A stretch of DNA of 9,885 nucleotides from JAGXLC01 sp964461045 (GCA_964461045.1 CAYWSJ010000105.1:1-9885), one strand, 5' to 3'. Counted from the first letter of the stretch, positions 1-8,420 are shown. The notes: generated from the letters alone by a model not told the origin. Program-made: numbers and translations.

Positions 1-2611
1 GTTTTCCATTGCTGTATTTTTCGGTTAATCTTTTTCGTTCTTCAACCCACTCTCTGTATTTTTCCTGACGTATGCTGTTCGTGGGTCTGATGCTTACACT
101 TCTTTTGTTGCCTTCCTGATCCATTACTTCCAGGTATACTTCTTCATCATTTTTATTGATCAGTTGTGCGTATAGGTTGCTATTTCTGTTAAGTTCCTTT
201 CCGTCAACCAGTGTAATAATTTCTCCCTTTTTAAGTTTGCTGAATTTTTTATCAGCCGGGGTATTTGGAACAATATGCTTGATAACTGCTCCTTTAGGAT
301 GAGACGCAACTTCCAGTCCAAGCAGACCTGTTCTTTCTTGTTCGGTTTCTGCCAGGTCTCTGCCATAAATTCCCATATGACTTGCATTCAGTTGTCCGAG
401 CATTTCGTTGAAAATATCACGAAAATCTCTTTTGGTTGATGCTTTCATGGCATAAGGTTTATATTTTTTCTTGAGTGCTTCCCAGTCCTTGCCATGATGT
501 TCAGGGTCGTAGAAACCATTTTCTATCACACTCCAGCCTTCTCTGAAAATCTGCTTAAGCTCTTCTTTGTAGTTTATGTCCATTTCAGCTTTGATACTGA
601 CAGGCTTAAGTTTTTTCTTCTTTGTGTTGAATTTGGCAAATATACCACCATTTTTAACCATATATAGAGTGCTGTTTTTATGGTCAAGCATCATTCCCCG
701 GGGGTTCTGGCCACCCTGGGTCAGGCGTTTCATTTTTTTACCATCCCATTGGATGCTGTGTAAATCCTGTTCAGCATCGAATCTTTGTCTTCCGCTTCTG
801 TTGTTAACAAAATAGAAAGTTTTTCCGTCTTTTGAGATATTTAATTCTGCTTCATTTCCTGGCAGCTGAGTCACCTGTTCCAGTCTTTCATGAATTTTAT
901 TCAGATCAATCTCAATCTTTTCAGAATCTTTTTCTTTTCCATTTTCTTCCTCATCTTCCATATCTTCCCAGTCGTCCTTAGTTTTTTGCCAGTCTTCTTT
1001 CTTTAGCCATGCAAACCAAAGATCCCGGTCACCATTGTTTCTTTCGGAAATAAAGCCAAGTTTTGTTCCGTCCGGGCTCCAATAGGGGGAATAATCGCCT
1101 TTTGGATGCATGCTTACATTAACTGGTTCTTTGCTGTCATCAGCAGCATGGATATAGATTTCCGAGTTAAAGTAGAGGTCTGGCAGTGAATAGGCAAGCC
1201 ATTTGTTGTCAGGACTCCACGTTAAACCCGAAGGCTGCGCCCATCCATCGAGCAATGTTGTTTTGTCTGTAATTTTCTTTTTACCGGTATTGATTTTTCC
1301 AACAATGAGTGTTCCGCGACCCTGTACATAAGCTATTTTCTTTCCATTAGACGCAATGACAGGATTTGTTTCGTTTTCCTTGTTATCAGTTATTCTATCA
1401 ACCTGGTAACGAAGGGTCTCATATAGGTCAGTTTCATCCGGATCCGCAGAAGTAAGCATATAAAGATCTTTCTGACCTTCCCTGTCTGATACAAAAACAA
1501 TTGTGGAATCGTTGACAAATTCAACATCCTGATCTCTGAACGGATGATTGGTCAGACGAACAGTTTTTGATTTGTCTTTTTCATTGTTGATTAAGAATAA
1601 TTCTCCCCTGATAACCATTCCGGTATATTTACCATTTGGAGAAACATCATATTCTCTTATTCCTTTTCTATAGGTTTTGTGTTTAATTGGAGGGAAGCGG
1701 TAATCTTCAGGTAAAGTGACTGTAAGTTTTTTAATTTTTGCTTCATTTTCCAGGTCTTTTGTATGGATGCTGATTCCCTTTTCAAAAGCCAGTGTTGAAC
1801 CATCAGCGCTTACATCAAAATGCCTTATTCCTTCATCTTTAAATTCAGTAATTGCTTCAGGATTTGCAGAGGCTTTCATGTTTTCATTTAATTGTACTTT
1901 AAAAACATTATACCTGCTGTTTCTTGAGCTAATGAAATAGAGGGTATTGTTTCCAACCCAGTCGGGAAGGAAGTCATTCCCTTTATAATTAGTGATTTGG
2001 TGATATTTGTCTTCTTTGGTATCATACACCCAAATATCTTTGTTGGCAGGCCCTGTATAATCTTCACGGGCTGTCCTGCATGCACCTCTAACAAAAGCTA
2101 CATATCTCTCATTTGGAGAAACAGTAGCCATCAAACCTACTGCATCCATTTTTCGGTGAGGGGTTTCCCCTTTTAAAGAAACCTGATAGATTTCATTATC
2201 CCATTCCACCTGGGCATAAGCTCTGCGGGTTGAGAAAATAAGGTCATTGTCAGAAGCCCAACCATTTATGACATCATTTGTTGAGTGATAGGTTAATCTT
2301 TTCGGTTTGCTACCGTCGGCCTGGATAACGTAGATATCATTGTTTCCATACCGGTTACTTGAGAAGGCTATTTGGTTTCCATCAGGACTCCAATGGGGAG
2401 CTAATTCATAACCTTCATGAATTGTTATTCTATTTGCGTTTGCATCCTTGTTTAAGGCTTTCACCCAAATATCGCCCTGGTAATTAAAGGCAATTTTTGA
2501 GCCATCTTCATTTAGTGCCGGAAATCGTACAAATGGATTCTCATCGGCAAAAACCTGTTTGCTAAACAAAAGCGTTGAAAATAGAAAAAGAGTAATGCAT
2601 AATCTTTTCAT
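1..2611 (-). CDS. Exported tricorn-like S41 family peptidase, C-terminus cut off by window edge
   Basis: This reading frame is open from an ATG at 2609-2611 to the window edge, giving 870 codons. Sampled positions along it stay in frame and I found no stop. It begins with a signal peptide (MKR, a hydrophobic run, then VFA near residue 22), so the product is probably periplasmic or envelope-located. Residues of about 23-650 form beta-propeller repeats of the PD40/TolB type, with WSPDG or WSPDN motifs at residues 74, 465 and 511. An acidic linker (EDMEDEENGKEKDSE) follows the propeller region. The segment NASHMG places a His at residue 745, matching the catalytic His746 of archaeal tricorn protease in both context and position. 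A PDZ-like domain covers about residues 757-840 (LLGLEVAS, then KKGEIITLVDGKEL). The C2 domain with the catalytic Ser and Glu lies beyond position 1, so activity cannot be confirmed here. Tricorn-type enzymes cut peptides to short oligopeptides. The gene follows nth by 76 bases with no visible terminator between them. Confidence 0.9.
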   Translation of the reverse strand, partial: MKRLCITLFLFSTLLFSKQVFADENPFVRFPALNEDGSKIAFNYQGDIWVKALNKDANANRITIHEGYELAPHWSPDGNQIAFSSNRYGNNDIYVIQADGSKPKRLTYHSTNDVINGWASDNDLIFSTRRAYAQVEWDNEIYQVSLKGETPHRKMDAVGLMATVSPNERYVAFVRGACRTAREDYTGPANKDIWVYDTKEDKYHQITNYKGNDFLPDWVGNNTLYFISSRNSRYNVFKVQLNENMKASANPEAITEFKDEGIRHFDVSADGSTLAFEKGISIHTKDLENEAKIKKLTVTLPEDYRFPPIKHKTYRKGIREYDVSPNGKYTGMVIRGELFLINNEKDKSKTVRLTNHPFRDQDVEFVNDSTIVFVSDREGQKDLYMLTSADPDETDLYETLRYQVDRITDNKENETNPVIASNGKKIAYVQGRGTLIVGKINTGKKKITDKTTLLDGWAQPSGLTWSPDNKWLAYSLPDLYFNSEIYIHAADDSKEPVNVSMHPKGDYSPYWSPDGTKLGFISERNNGDRDLWFAWLKKEDWQKTKDDWEDMEDEEENGKEKDSEKIEIDLNKIHERLEQVTQLPGNEAELNISKDGKTFYFVNNRSGRQRFDAEQDLHSIQWDGKKMKRLTQGGQNPRGMMLDHKNSTLYMVKNGGIFAKFNTKKKKLKPVSIKAEMDINYKEELKQIFREGWSVIENGFYDPEHHGKDWEALKKKYKPYAMKASTKRDFRDIFNEMLGQLNASHMGIYGRDLAETEQERTGLLGLEVASHPKGAVIKHIVPNTPADKKFSKLKKGEIITLVDGKELNRNSNLYAQLINKNDEEVYLEVMDQEGNKRSVSIRPTNSIRQEKYREWVEERKRLTEKYSNGK

Positions 2612-2687
2612 AATAATGTAGGTTTTAATTTTTACTTTTTACTTTGTTTATAGATTTTCAGAAGAACGTATGGTTTAATAACCTTGT

Positions 2688-3344
2688 TCATTTTTTCTTT
2701 ATATTATTCTGGTAATAAGCGCAATAATCTGTTATTTCGCAAATACCGCATTTGGGTTTTCTGGCAGTACAAACGTATCTTCCGTGCAGAATTAACCAAT
2801 GATGTGCCTTTGGTATCAATTCTTCGGGAATATATTTAATTAGTTGTTCTTCAGCCTGACGAGGATTTTTGGCATTTTTAGTCAATCCTATTCTCTCAGA
2901 AACCCTGAAAACATGAGTGTCAACAGCCATTGCCGGCTTATTGTAAATAACTGAAGCGATTACATTGGCAGACTTACGTCCGACCCCGGGAAGTTTCTGC
3001 AGGTCAGTTACATTATCAGGTATCATTCCATCAAATTCTTCTACCAGTGTTCTGGCCATACCTGCCAGATGTTTGGCTTTGTTATTTGGGTAAGAACAAC
3101 TTTTAATAAATTCGTAAATGTCTTCCGGGCTGGCCTGGGCCATCGATTGAGGATCAGGAAACTTATTTAACAGGGGAGGAGTAATCATATTCACTCTTTT
3201 ATCAGTGCATTGGGCTGATAAAATTACAGCTACTGTCAGTTCAAACGGATTGTTATGATGAAGTTCGGTTTCTGCAATTGGGTGATTCTCTTTAAAATAA
3301 TCGAGTATTTTTTGATATCGCTCTTTTCTGGTCATCTGATTCAT
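2688..3344 (-). CDS. nth: Endonuclease III (DNA glycosylase / AP lyase)
   Basis: The product is a base-excision-repair enzyme that removes oxidised pyrimidines and cleaves the DNA at the resulting abasic site. The protein has 218 residues, close to the family norm of about 211. An N-terminal LSAQCTDKRVN segment (residues 42-52) matches the conserved helix of the family. The helix-hairpin-helix LPGVGRKSANVI (118-129) carries the catalytic lysine, K124. VDTHVFRVSERIG (141-153) carries the catalytic aspartate, D142. The C-terminus has the complete 4Fe-4S ligand pattern Cys-X6-Cys-X2-Cys-X5-Cys at C192, C199, C202 and C208. All key residues are therefore present. The start at 3344 has no Shine-Dalgarno sequence. 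A second Met at residue 4 is an alternative start that would change little. The gene lies downstream of the ggt hairpin and probably has its own promoter in 3345-3491, and it may be co-transcribed with the tricorn-like gene. Confidence 0.97.
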   Translation of the reverse strand: MNQMTRKERYQKILDYFKENHPIAETELHHNNPFELTVAVILSAQCTDKRVNMITPPLLNKFPDPQSMAQASPEDIYEFIKSCSYPNNKAKHLAGMARTLVEEFDGMIPDNVTDLQKLPGVGRKSANVIASVIYNKPAMAVDTHVFRVSERIGLTKNAKNPRQAEEQLIKYIPEELIPKAHHWLILHGRYVCTARKPKCGICEITDYCAYYQNNIKKK

Positions 3345-3491
3345 TTAGTAATTTTAATAAAAGGAACAAATAGAAAGGTTAAAAGTTAATTTTGTTTTAT
3401 ACGACCAATTTTTATTCTATTTGTTGCAAAAAAAAGATGAAAATATAAATAAAAATTCAGGATTCACTTATTATTCTTAATATTTTTAATA

Positions 3492-3527
3492 AGAATCCCG
3501 ACTAGAAAAAATTATAGCCGGGATTCT
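3492..3527 (-). terminator. Hairpin downstream of the ggt-like gene, probable terminator
   Basis: AGAATCCCG at 3492-3500 pairs with CGGGATTCT at 3519-3527. Read on the minus strand, the stem extends inward through one G-U pair and three more Watson-Crick pairs, giving about 13 base pairs and a 10-nucleotide U-rich loop. On the plus strand the same extension is broken by an A-C mismatch, so the structure favours RNA in the ggt direction. It starts 24 bases after the ggt stop codon. The tail after the stem is A/U-rich and not a clean U-run, so it could also be a 3'-end stabilising structure. Confidence 0.6.
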
Positions 3528-3550
3528 GGATTATGTGGAGAGACATAATT

Positions 3551-5275
3551 CTAATAACCTATAGCTTGTCCGTCTTTCCTGGATTCTGATGCACCATAAT
3601 ATACATCCTCTTCGGGGTCATACATTATAGCCTGGTATCCTCCAAATCCGCCAACTGTATATTCTACATCATGGCCCATCTGCATCAGGTTTCTTATGGT
3701 TTGATACCGGTAACCTGATTCCAGGTATAGAGTACCTCCATCTTTCATTTTTCCACCTGTTGGCTGAGAAGAACCGCCATGTCTTATTCTTGGTGCATCG
3801 CCGGCTTCCTGCAAATTCATTCCGAAATCAACCATATTCATAAGAATCTGAGCATGACCTTGCGGTTGCATGGAGCCGCCCATAACACCAAAGCTCATAA
3901 AGGGTTTTCCATCTTTGGTTACAAATGCCGGTATGATCGTGTGAAAGGGTCTTTTCCCCGGTTCATAAACATTGTTATGGCCTTCTTCCAATGTGAATAA
4001 TTCTCCTCTGTCCTGCAGAACAAAACCAAGTTTTCCGGGTGTCATTCCGGATCCCATTCCGCGGTAATTGCTTTGTATCAGGGAAACCATATTTCCTTCA
4101 TCATCAGCAACTGTCAGATAAATTGTATTTCCTTTTTCTATTTTTCCGGCAGGATAACTGCGAGCTGCCCATTCCGGGTTAATCATTTCTGCCCGTTTTT
4201 TTCCATAATCTTTTGAGATAAGTTTTTCAATCGGAATATCTGCAAAGTCCGGATCTGCATAAAATTTGGCACGGTCTTCAAAAGCTAATTTTTTGGCTTC
4301 GGTGAAAGTATGAATGTGTTCTTTGCTGCCAAAACCCATTTCTGCAATATTGAAATTTTCAAGGATATTTAATATCTGAAGGGCTGCTGTTCCCTGTCCG
4401 TTTGGTGGTAATTCCCAGAGCTTATGACCTCTGTAGGATGTTGATATTGGCTCTACCCATTCCGACTGATGAGATGCAAGATCTTCATAAGAGAGGAATC
4501 CTGCTTCTTCCTTGTTGCCTTTGAGGTATTTTGGAGCATGTTTCTTCATATAGGCGTCAATTTTTTTGGCAATTTCGCCTTTATAAAAAACATCCCGACC
4601 ACCTTTGGCAATTTTTTCAAGGGTATTTGCGAGGTATGGGTTTTTGAATATTTCACCCTTTTTTGGGGCTTTTCCGCCAGGCATAAATATTTCTTTGAAA
4701 CCTGGAAAATCCTCTAAATATCTTGCATTCCCCTGCCAGTAATGAGCAATTACTTCACTTACAGGAAATCCTTCACGTGCATAATCAACAGCAGGTTGAA
4801 GAATTTCTTCCATTGACTTTGAACCGAACTTTTTGTGCAGTTCAAACCATCCATCAACGCAACCCGGAACAGACACCGGAAGTGGACCGGTAGCCGGGAT
4901 GCTTTCATATCCATTTTCCTTAAAGTATTCCAGTTTTAATGATTTGGGAGATCTTCCGGAAGCATTCAAACCATAAAGTTTTTGTGTTTCTGCATCCCAA
5001 ACAATAGCAAAAAGATCGCCACCTATTCCATTTCCTGTAGGTTCCATCAAACCAAGAGTAGCATTGGCTGCAATGGCAGCATCTATTGCATTTCCACCAT
5101 TTTTAAGTATATCAATGGCAACCTGGCTGGCAAGAGGTTGACTTGTACAAGCCATTCCATGTTTGGCTATGACCTCAGAACGGGTTGCAAAATTCTTACC
5201 TGTAATACGGTCCTGGGCATTAGCGAAATTCATGGAAATAATAATTAAAAGAGTTAGAGTTAAAGCCTTTTTCAT
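3551..5275 (-). CDS. Exported gamma-glutamyltransferase-family protein (YwrD/acylase-like subgroup), Ntn hydrolase
   Basis: The product is a 574-residue member of the gamma-glutamyltranspeptidase family, which self-cleaves into two subunits and then hydrolyses or transfers gamma-glutamyl or other acyl amides. A signal peptide (MKKALTLTLLIIISMNFANA, cut near residue 20-21) sends it across the inner membrane. The segment NGGNAIDAAIAANATLGLMEP (59-79) and NGIGGDLFAIV are typical of the large subunit, and R108 in NASGRSP aligns with the substrate-binding arginine. The nucleophile is predicted to be T384 in GNTIYLTVADDEGN, which becomes the small-subunit N-terminus after processing. MGGSMQPQGHAQ (465-476) supplies the two-glycine oxyanion hole (G466, G467). 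By recalled alignment, several residues that hold the glutamyl amino and carboxylate groups in E. coli GGT are replaced, and the C-terminal half reads like B. subtilis YwrD. The exact substrate is therefore uncertain. The start at 5275 is preceded by an A-rich stretch and no Shine-Dalgarno sequence. Confidence 0.92.
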   Translation of the reverse strand: MKKALTLTLLIIISMNFANAQDRITGKNFATRSEVIAKHGMACTSQPLASQVAIDILKNGGNAIDAAIAANATLGLMEPTGNGIGGDLFAIVWDAETQKLYGLNASGRSPKSLKLEYFKENGYESIPATGPLPVSVPGCVDGWFELHKKFGSKSMEEILQPAVDYAREGFPVSEVIAHYWQGNARYLEDFPGFKEIFMPGGKAPKKGEIFKNPYLANTLEKIAKGGRDVFYKGEIAKKIDAYMKKHAPKYLKGNKEEAGFLSYEDLASHQSEWVEPISTSYRGHKLWELPPNGQGTAALQILNILENFNIAEMGFGSKEHIHTFTEAKKLAFEDRAKFYADPDFADIPIEKLISKDYGKKRAEMINPEWAARSYPAGKIEKGNTIYLTVADDEGNMVSLIQSNYRGMGSGMTPGKLGFVLQDRGELFTLEEGHNNVYEPGKRPFHTIIPAFVTKDGKPFMSFGVMGGSMQPQGHAQILMNMVDFGMNLQEAGDAPRIRHGGSSQPTGGKMKDGGTLYLESGYRYQTIRNLMQMGHDVEYTVGGFGGYQAIMYDPEEDVYYGASESRKDGQAIGY

Positions 5276-5306
5276 AATTGCTTTTTTTAATTTTAAGATT
5301 TGACTG

Positions 5307-5379
5307 AATTATTTTTTTGAAGTTTAAACCCATTGGTGTAAAGTAGATTTTTTATAAGGGTTATAATTATTTTTTTGAA
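5307..5379. repeat. Two copies of a 15-base AT-rich direct repeat in the divergent intergenic region
   Basis: AATTATTTTTTTGAA occurs at 5307-5321 and again at 5365-5379, exactly 58 bases apart. Both copies lie on the ggt side of the 275-base region between the divergent ggt-like and S9 peptidase genes. The sequence is low in complexity, so the identity may be chance. The rest of this region (5276-5550) is very AT-rich, and I found no exact match to the Bacteroidota -7 box TAnnTTTG in either direction. The promoters of both genes must nevertheless lie here. Confidence 0.4.
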
Positions 5380-5550
5380 AGATAGAAAATAAATCAGAAT
5401 AATGCATATATATTGATTATTATTAAGATAGGAAGAAACGTTAGTGAATCTATAGAATTCTTTCATTAAACAAAAAACTGGAGACTTAAACTTTTATAAC
5501 TGTTTTTTATCTTATTTTTATATTAAGATTAACTTCAAATTAAAAATATT

Positions 5551-8358
5551 ATGTACAAACGATTTATTTTAACCTTATTAGCAATTAGTTTATTCCTACC
5601 TGCTTTGCTGGGGCAACAAACTAAAAAACAATTGGACTATAGTGTATACGATAGCTGGAACTATATCGAGGACCAGAAGATCTCCAATGACGGAGAATGG
5701 GTTTTATATGAAGTCTATCCCTACAAAGGTGATGGTGTTTTGACGCTTTGGGATTCGAATGCAGAGACAAGTAACACCTTTGAAAGAGGAAAAGATGCCT
5801 TATTTTCTCCCACTTCTTCTTATTTTGCTTATAAAATTAAACCATTTGAAGATAGCATAAGAGAGATGAAGTTCAATAAAACCCCTAAGAAGAAATGGAC
5901 AAAAGATTCCCTTGGAATTTTTGTCTTAAACAATAATAAAATTCTCAAACGGGAAAAACTTAAAAGCTTTAAAGTTGCAGAGAAAGAGTCTGACTGGATG
6001 GTTTTTCAGCAATTTATCAGTAAGGAAAAAGAGGATAGTCTAAAAAAGGAAAAGAAGCCTAAGAAGAAAGCTGATAAAAATGCCCCGGAATTAACAAACT
6101 TAACTGTTATGAATCCCCTAACAGGAAAAGAATTCTTTTTTGAAGATGTCACTGATTATTCTATTTCGGAAAATGGCAAACTTGTTTCTTTTGTCCGTCT
6201 TCAGAATGATAGCTTGTTGAAGTCAACTCTGTTTGTTTTTAATACAAAGGAAGAAACAACAGACAGCATCTTTTCTGCCAAAGGATTAACAAAAAATATT
6301 TCTATCGATCATGAGGGCGAGCAGGTAGCTTTTATACATTCTTATGATACAACAAAGGTTAAAGCTTACGGGTTATACTTTTGGAAAAGAGGGGATGATT
6401 CTCCTAAAAAAATTGTTGATACATTAACCTCTGCTATTCCTGAAAAATGGACTGCCAGTGAGCATGGTAAAATATATTTTTCAGACAATGATGAAAGATT
6501 GTTTTTCGGAACCAGCTTGCGCCCTGCTCCCGAACCAAAAGATACTTTACTTGAAGAAGAAAAAGTAAAACTTGATGTCTGGAACTGGAAGGACCCTCTG
6601 TTGCAACCACAACAGCTAAAGAACCTTGAGCAGGAGAAGAAAAGAACTTACCTGGCTGTTTATCACATAAATGATGAAAAGGTGGTTCAGCTGGCCAATG
6701 AAAAAGTTCGCAATGTTGATCCAATTCTTAAAGGAAATGGAGATGCAGCAATAGGTACTAACTATCAGCCATACCAGAAGTTAATGTCATGGGAAATGCC
6801 ACCATACAAAGATGTGTATAGGGTTGATATAAAGACAGGTGAAAAAGAACTTATTAAGCAAAAAATTCAGTCTCATATCGGGTTATCCAGTAATGGCAAA
6901 TATTTTTATTGGTATGCATACAAAGACAGCAGTTGGCATATATATGATTATAAGAATAGAACAGAAAGAAATTTAACTTCGGAATTACAGGTTAACTTCT
7001 ATAATGAGGAACATGATTACCCCAATGAACCAAACTCATATGGATTTGCCGGATGGACAGAAGACGATGATTATTTTCTTGTTTATGATCGTTATGATGT
7101 CTGGAAACTTGATCCTAAAGGAAAAGAAGATCCTGTTAATCTGACAAATAAATCAGGAAGAAAAAATAATATCCGTTTTCGTTATTTGGAGCTTGATGAA
7201 GATGCTGAATACATTGATAAAAAACAAGATATGTTTTTACGGGCCTTTGATGAGGATACAAAAGCTTCGGGCTTTTACAAAATAAAGCTCAGACAAAAAA
7301 GAGATCCTGAAAAATTAATGATGGATGACTTTGCTTTTTATACTCCCCAAAAGGCAGAAAAAGAGGACAGAATTATCTGGAGAAAGTCTTCTTTTAAAAA
7401 ATATCCGGACATTTGGTATAGCGATCTTGATTTTGAGAACAAACAACAAATTAGTGATGTTAATCCACAACAGGATAAATACCTCTGGGGAGATGTTGAA
7501 TTGGTGAAATGGACTACTACAGAAGGAACAGAAGAAGAAGGGCTCCTGTATAAACCAGAAAATTTTGATCCGGATAAAAAGTATCCAATGATGGTATATT
7601 TTTACAGACTTTCATCAGACAGGATGCACAGGCATATTGTTCCTAAGCCCAGCAGATCAGTTATCAATCGTACATTTTATTTGAGCAACGGATACCTTGT
7701 ATTTGTTCCGAATATACGATATAAGACGGGTTATCCCGGAGAAAGTGCTTATAACTATGTTGTTGGTGGTACTGCTGCGTTGTTGGACAGGTATGACTAT
7801 ATTGATGAAGAACGTCTGGGTATTCAGGGCCAAAGCTGGGGTGGTTACCAGATTGCACATATTATAACAAAGACAGATATGTTTGCTGCTGCTTCCGCTG
7901 GTGCTCCTGTTTCCAATATGACCAGTGCTTATGGAGGAATTCGCTGGGGTTCAGGAATGAGCCGAATGTTTCAGTATGAGGAGACTCAAAGCCGCATAGG
8001 GGGTACCTTGTGGGAAAAACCACTGCAATACATAGAAAATTCACCGGTTTTTTATGCCCCAAAGGTCAACACTCCATTGCTTATGCGCCACAACGACGGA
8101 GATGGCGCTGTGCCCTGGTACCAGGGAATTGAATATTTTGTTGCGTTGCGCAGACTCAGCAAACCGGTTTGGATGTTAAATTATAATGACGCACCCCATA
8201 ATGAAAGAGCCAAAAGCCCGAATTGTAAAGATTTAAGCAGGAGGATGAAGCAGTTTTTTGATCATTACCTGATGGATAAACCTGCCCCTGTATGGATGGA
8301 AAAAGGTATTCCTGCTTTGAAAAAGGGCAAAACAAAAGGATTTGAATTGGTTGAATAG
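5551..8358 (+). CDS. Exported prolyl oligopeptidase family (S9) serine peptidase
   Basis: The product is a 935-residue serine peptidase of the S9 (DPP IV / prolyl oligopeptidase / acylaminoacyl peptidase) group, predicted to remove short pieces from peptides outside the cytoplasm. A signal peptide (MYKRFILTLLAISLFLPALLG, cut near residue 21) is present. Residues of about 30-640 are the gating beta-propeller. A lysine-rich stretch (158-176) inside the propeller looks like an exposed loop. Residues of about 660-915 are the alpha/beta-hydrolase domain. The catalytic triad is complete: S762 in GIQGQSWGGYQ, D851 in HNDGDGAVPW and H883 in NYNDAPHNE. The stretch AGAPVSNMTSAYGGIRWGSG and RFRY- and RYKTGYPGESAYN-type segments are as in Bacteroidota homologues I recall. 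The precise cleavage preference (proline or otherwise) cannot be read from the sequence. No Shine-Dalgarno sequence precedes the ATG. The gene is transcribed divergently from the ggt-like gene and ends in a strong hairpin. Confidence 0.95.
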   Translation: MYKRFILTLLAISLFLPALLGQQTKKQLDYSVYDSWNYIEDQKISNDGEWVLYEVYPYKGDGVLTLWDSNAETSNTFERGKDALFSPTSSYFAYKIKPFEDSIREMKFNKTPKKKWTKDSLGIFVLNNNKILKREKLKSFKVAEKESDWMVFQQFISKEKEDSLKKEKKPKKKADKNAPELTNLTVMNPLTGKEFFFEDVTDYSISENGKLVSFVRLQNDSLLKSTLFVFNTKEETTDSIFSAKGLTKNISIDHEGEQVAFIHSYDTTKVKAYGLYFWKRGDDSPKKIVDTLTSAIPEKWTASEHGKIYFSDNDERLFFGTSLRPAPEPKDTLLEEEKVKLDVWNWKDPLLQPQQLKNLEQEKKRTYLAVYHINDEKVVQLANEKVRNVDPILKGNGDAAIGTNYQPYQKLMSWEMPPYKDVYRVDIKTGEKELIKQKIQSHIGLSSNGKYFYWYAYKDSSWHIYDYKNRTERNLTSELQVNFYNEEHDYPNEPNSYGFAGWTEDDDYFLVYDRYDVWKLDPKGKEDPVNLTNKSGRKNNIRFRYLELDEDAEYIDKKQDMFLRAFDEDTKASGFYKIKLRQKRDPEKLMMDDFAFYTPQKAEKEDRIIWRKSSFKKYPDIWYSDLDFENKQQISDVNPQQDKYLWGDVELVKWTTTEGTEEEGLLYKPENFDPDKKYPMMVYFYRLSSDRMHRHIVPKPSRSVINRTFYLSNGYLVFVPNIRYKTGYPGESAYNYVVGGTAALLDRYDYIDEERLGIQGQSWGGYQIAHIITKTDMFAAASAGAPVSNMTSAYGGIRWGSGMSRMFQYEETQSRIGGTLWEKPLQYIENSPVFYAPKVNTPLLMRHNDGDGAVPWYQGIEYFVALRRLSKPVWMLNYNDAPHNERAKSPNCKDLSRRMKQFFDHYLMDKPAPVWMEKGIPALKKGKTKGFELVE

Positions 8359-8384
8359 TATTTATTTATACTTTTTGAACTAAG

Positions 8385-8420
8385 AAAAGTCTCTTTGAAT
8401 TAACTTTCAGAGAGACTTTT
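8385..8420. terminator. Bidirectional intrinsic terminator between convergent S9 peptidase and MFS genes
   Basis: AAAAGTCTCT at 8385-8394 is perfectly complementary to AGAGACTTTT at 8411-8420. The stem continues inward (TTTGAA against TTCAG, with one U-G pair) to about 15 base pairs around a 6-base loop. On the plus strand it is followed by more T residues to 8422. On the minus strand it is followed by TTTTCTTAG, so it can serve both genes. It starts 27 bases after the S9 stop codon and lies 77 bases beyond the MFS stop codon. Confidence 0.85.

Noticed and set aside
160..387. 75-codon minus-strand reading frame at the left end
   Set aside because: It overlaps the tricorn-like gene in another frame, while the tricorn frame encodes the PDZ domain and the catalytic His here.
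4469..5248. Plus-strand reading frames of 82 and 88 codons opposite the GGT-like gene
   Set aside because: Both are antisense to conserved GGT segments and have no recognisable feature.
5276..5550. Candidate promoters for the divergent ggt-like and S9 genes, for example TAGATTTT at 5344
   Set aside because: It matches TAnnTTTG in only 7 of 8 bases and has no properly spaced -33 element. AT-rich DNA gives many such near matches.
6434..6724. 96-codon minus-strand reading frame within the S9 peptidase gene
   Set aside because: It is antisense to a well-supported coding region, and its composition (His/Phe/Ser-rich) is that of a shadow frame.
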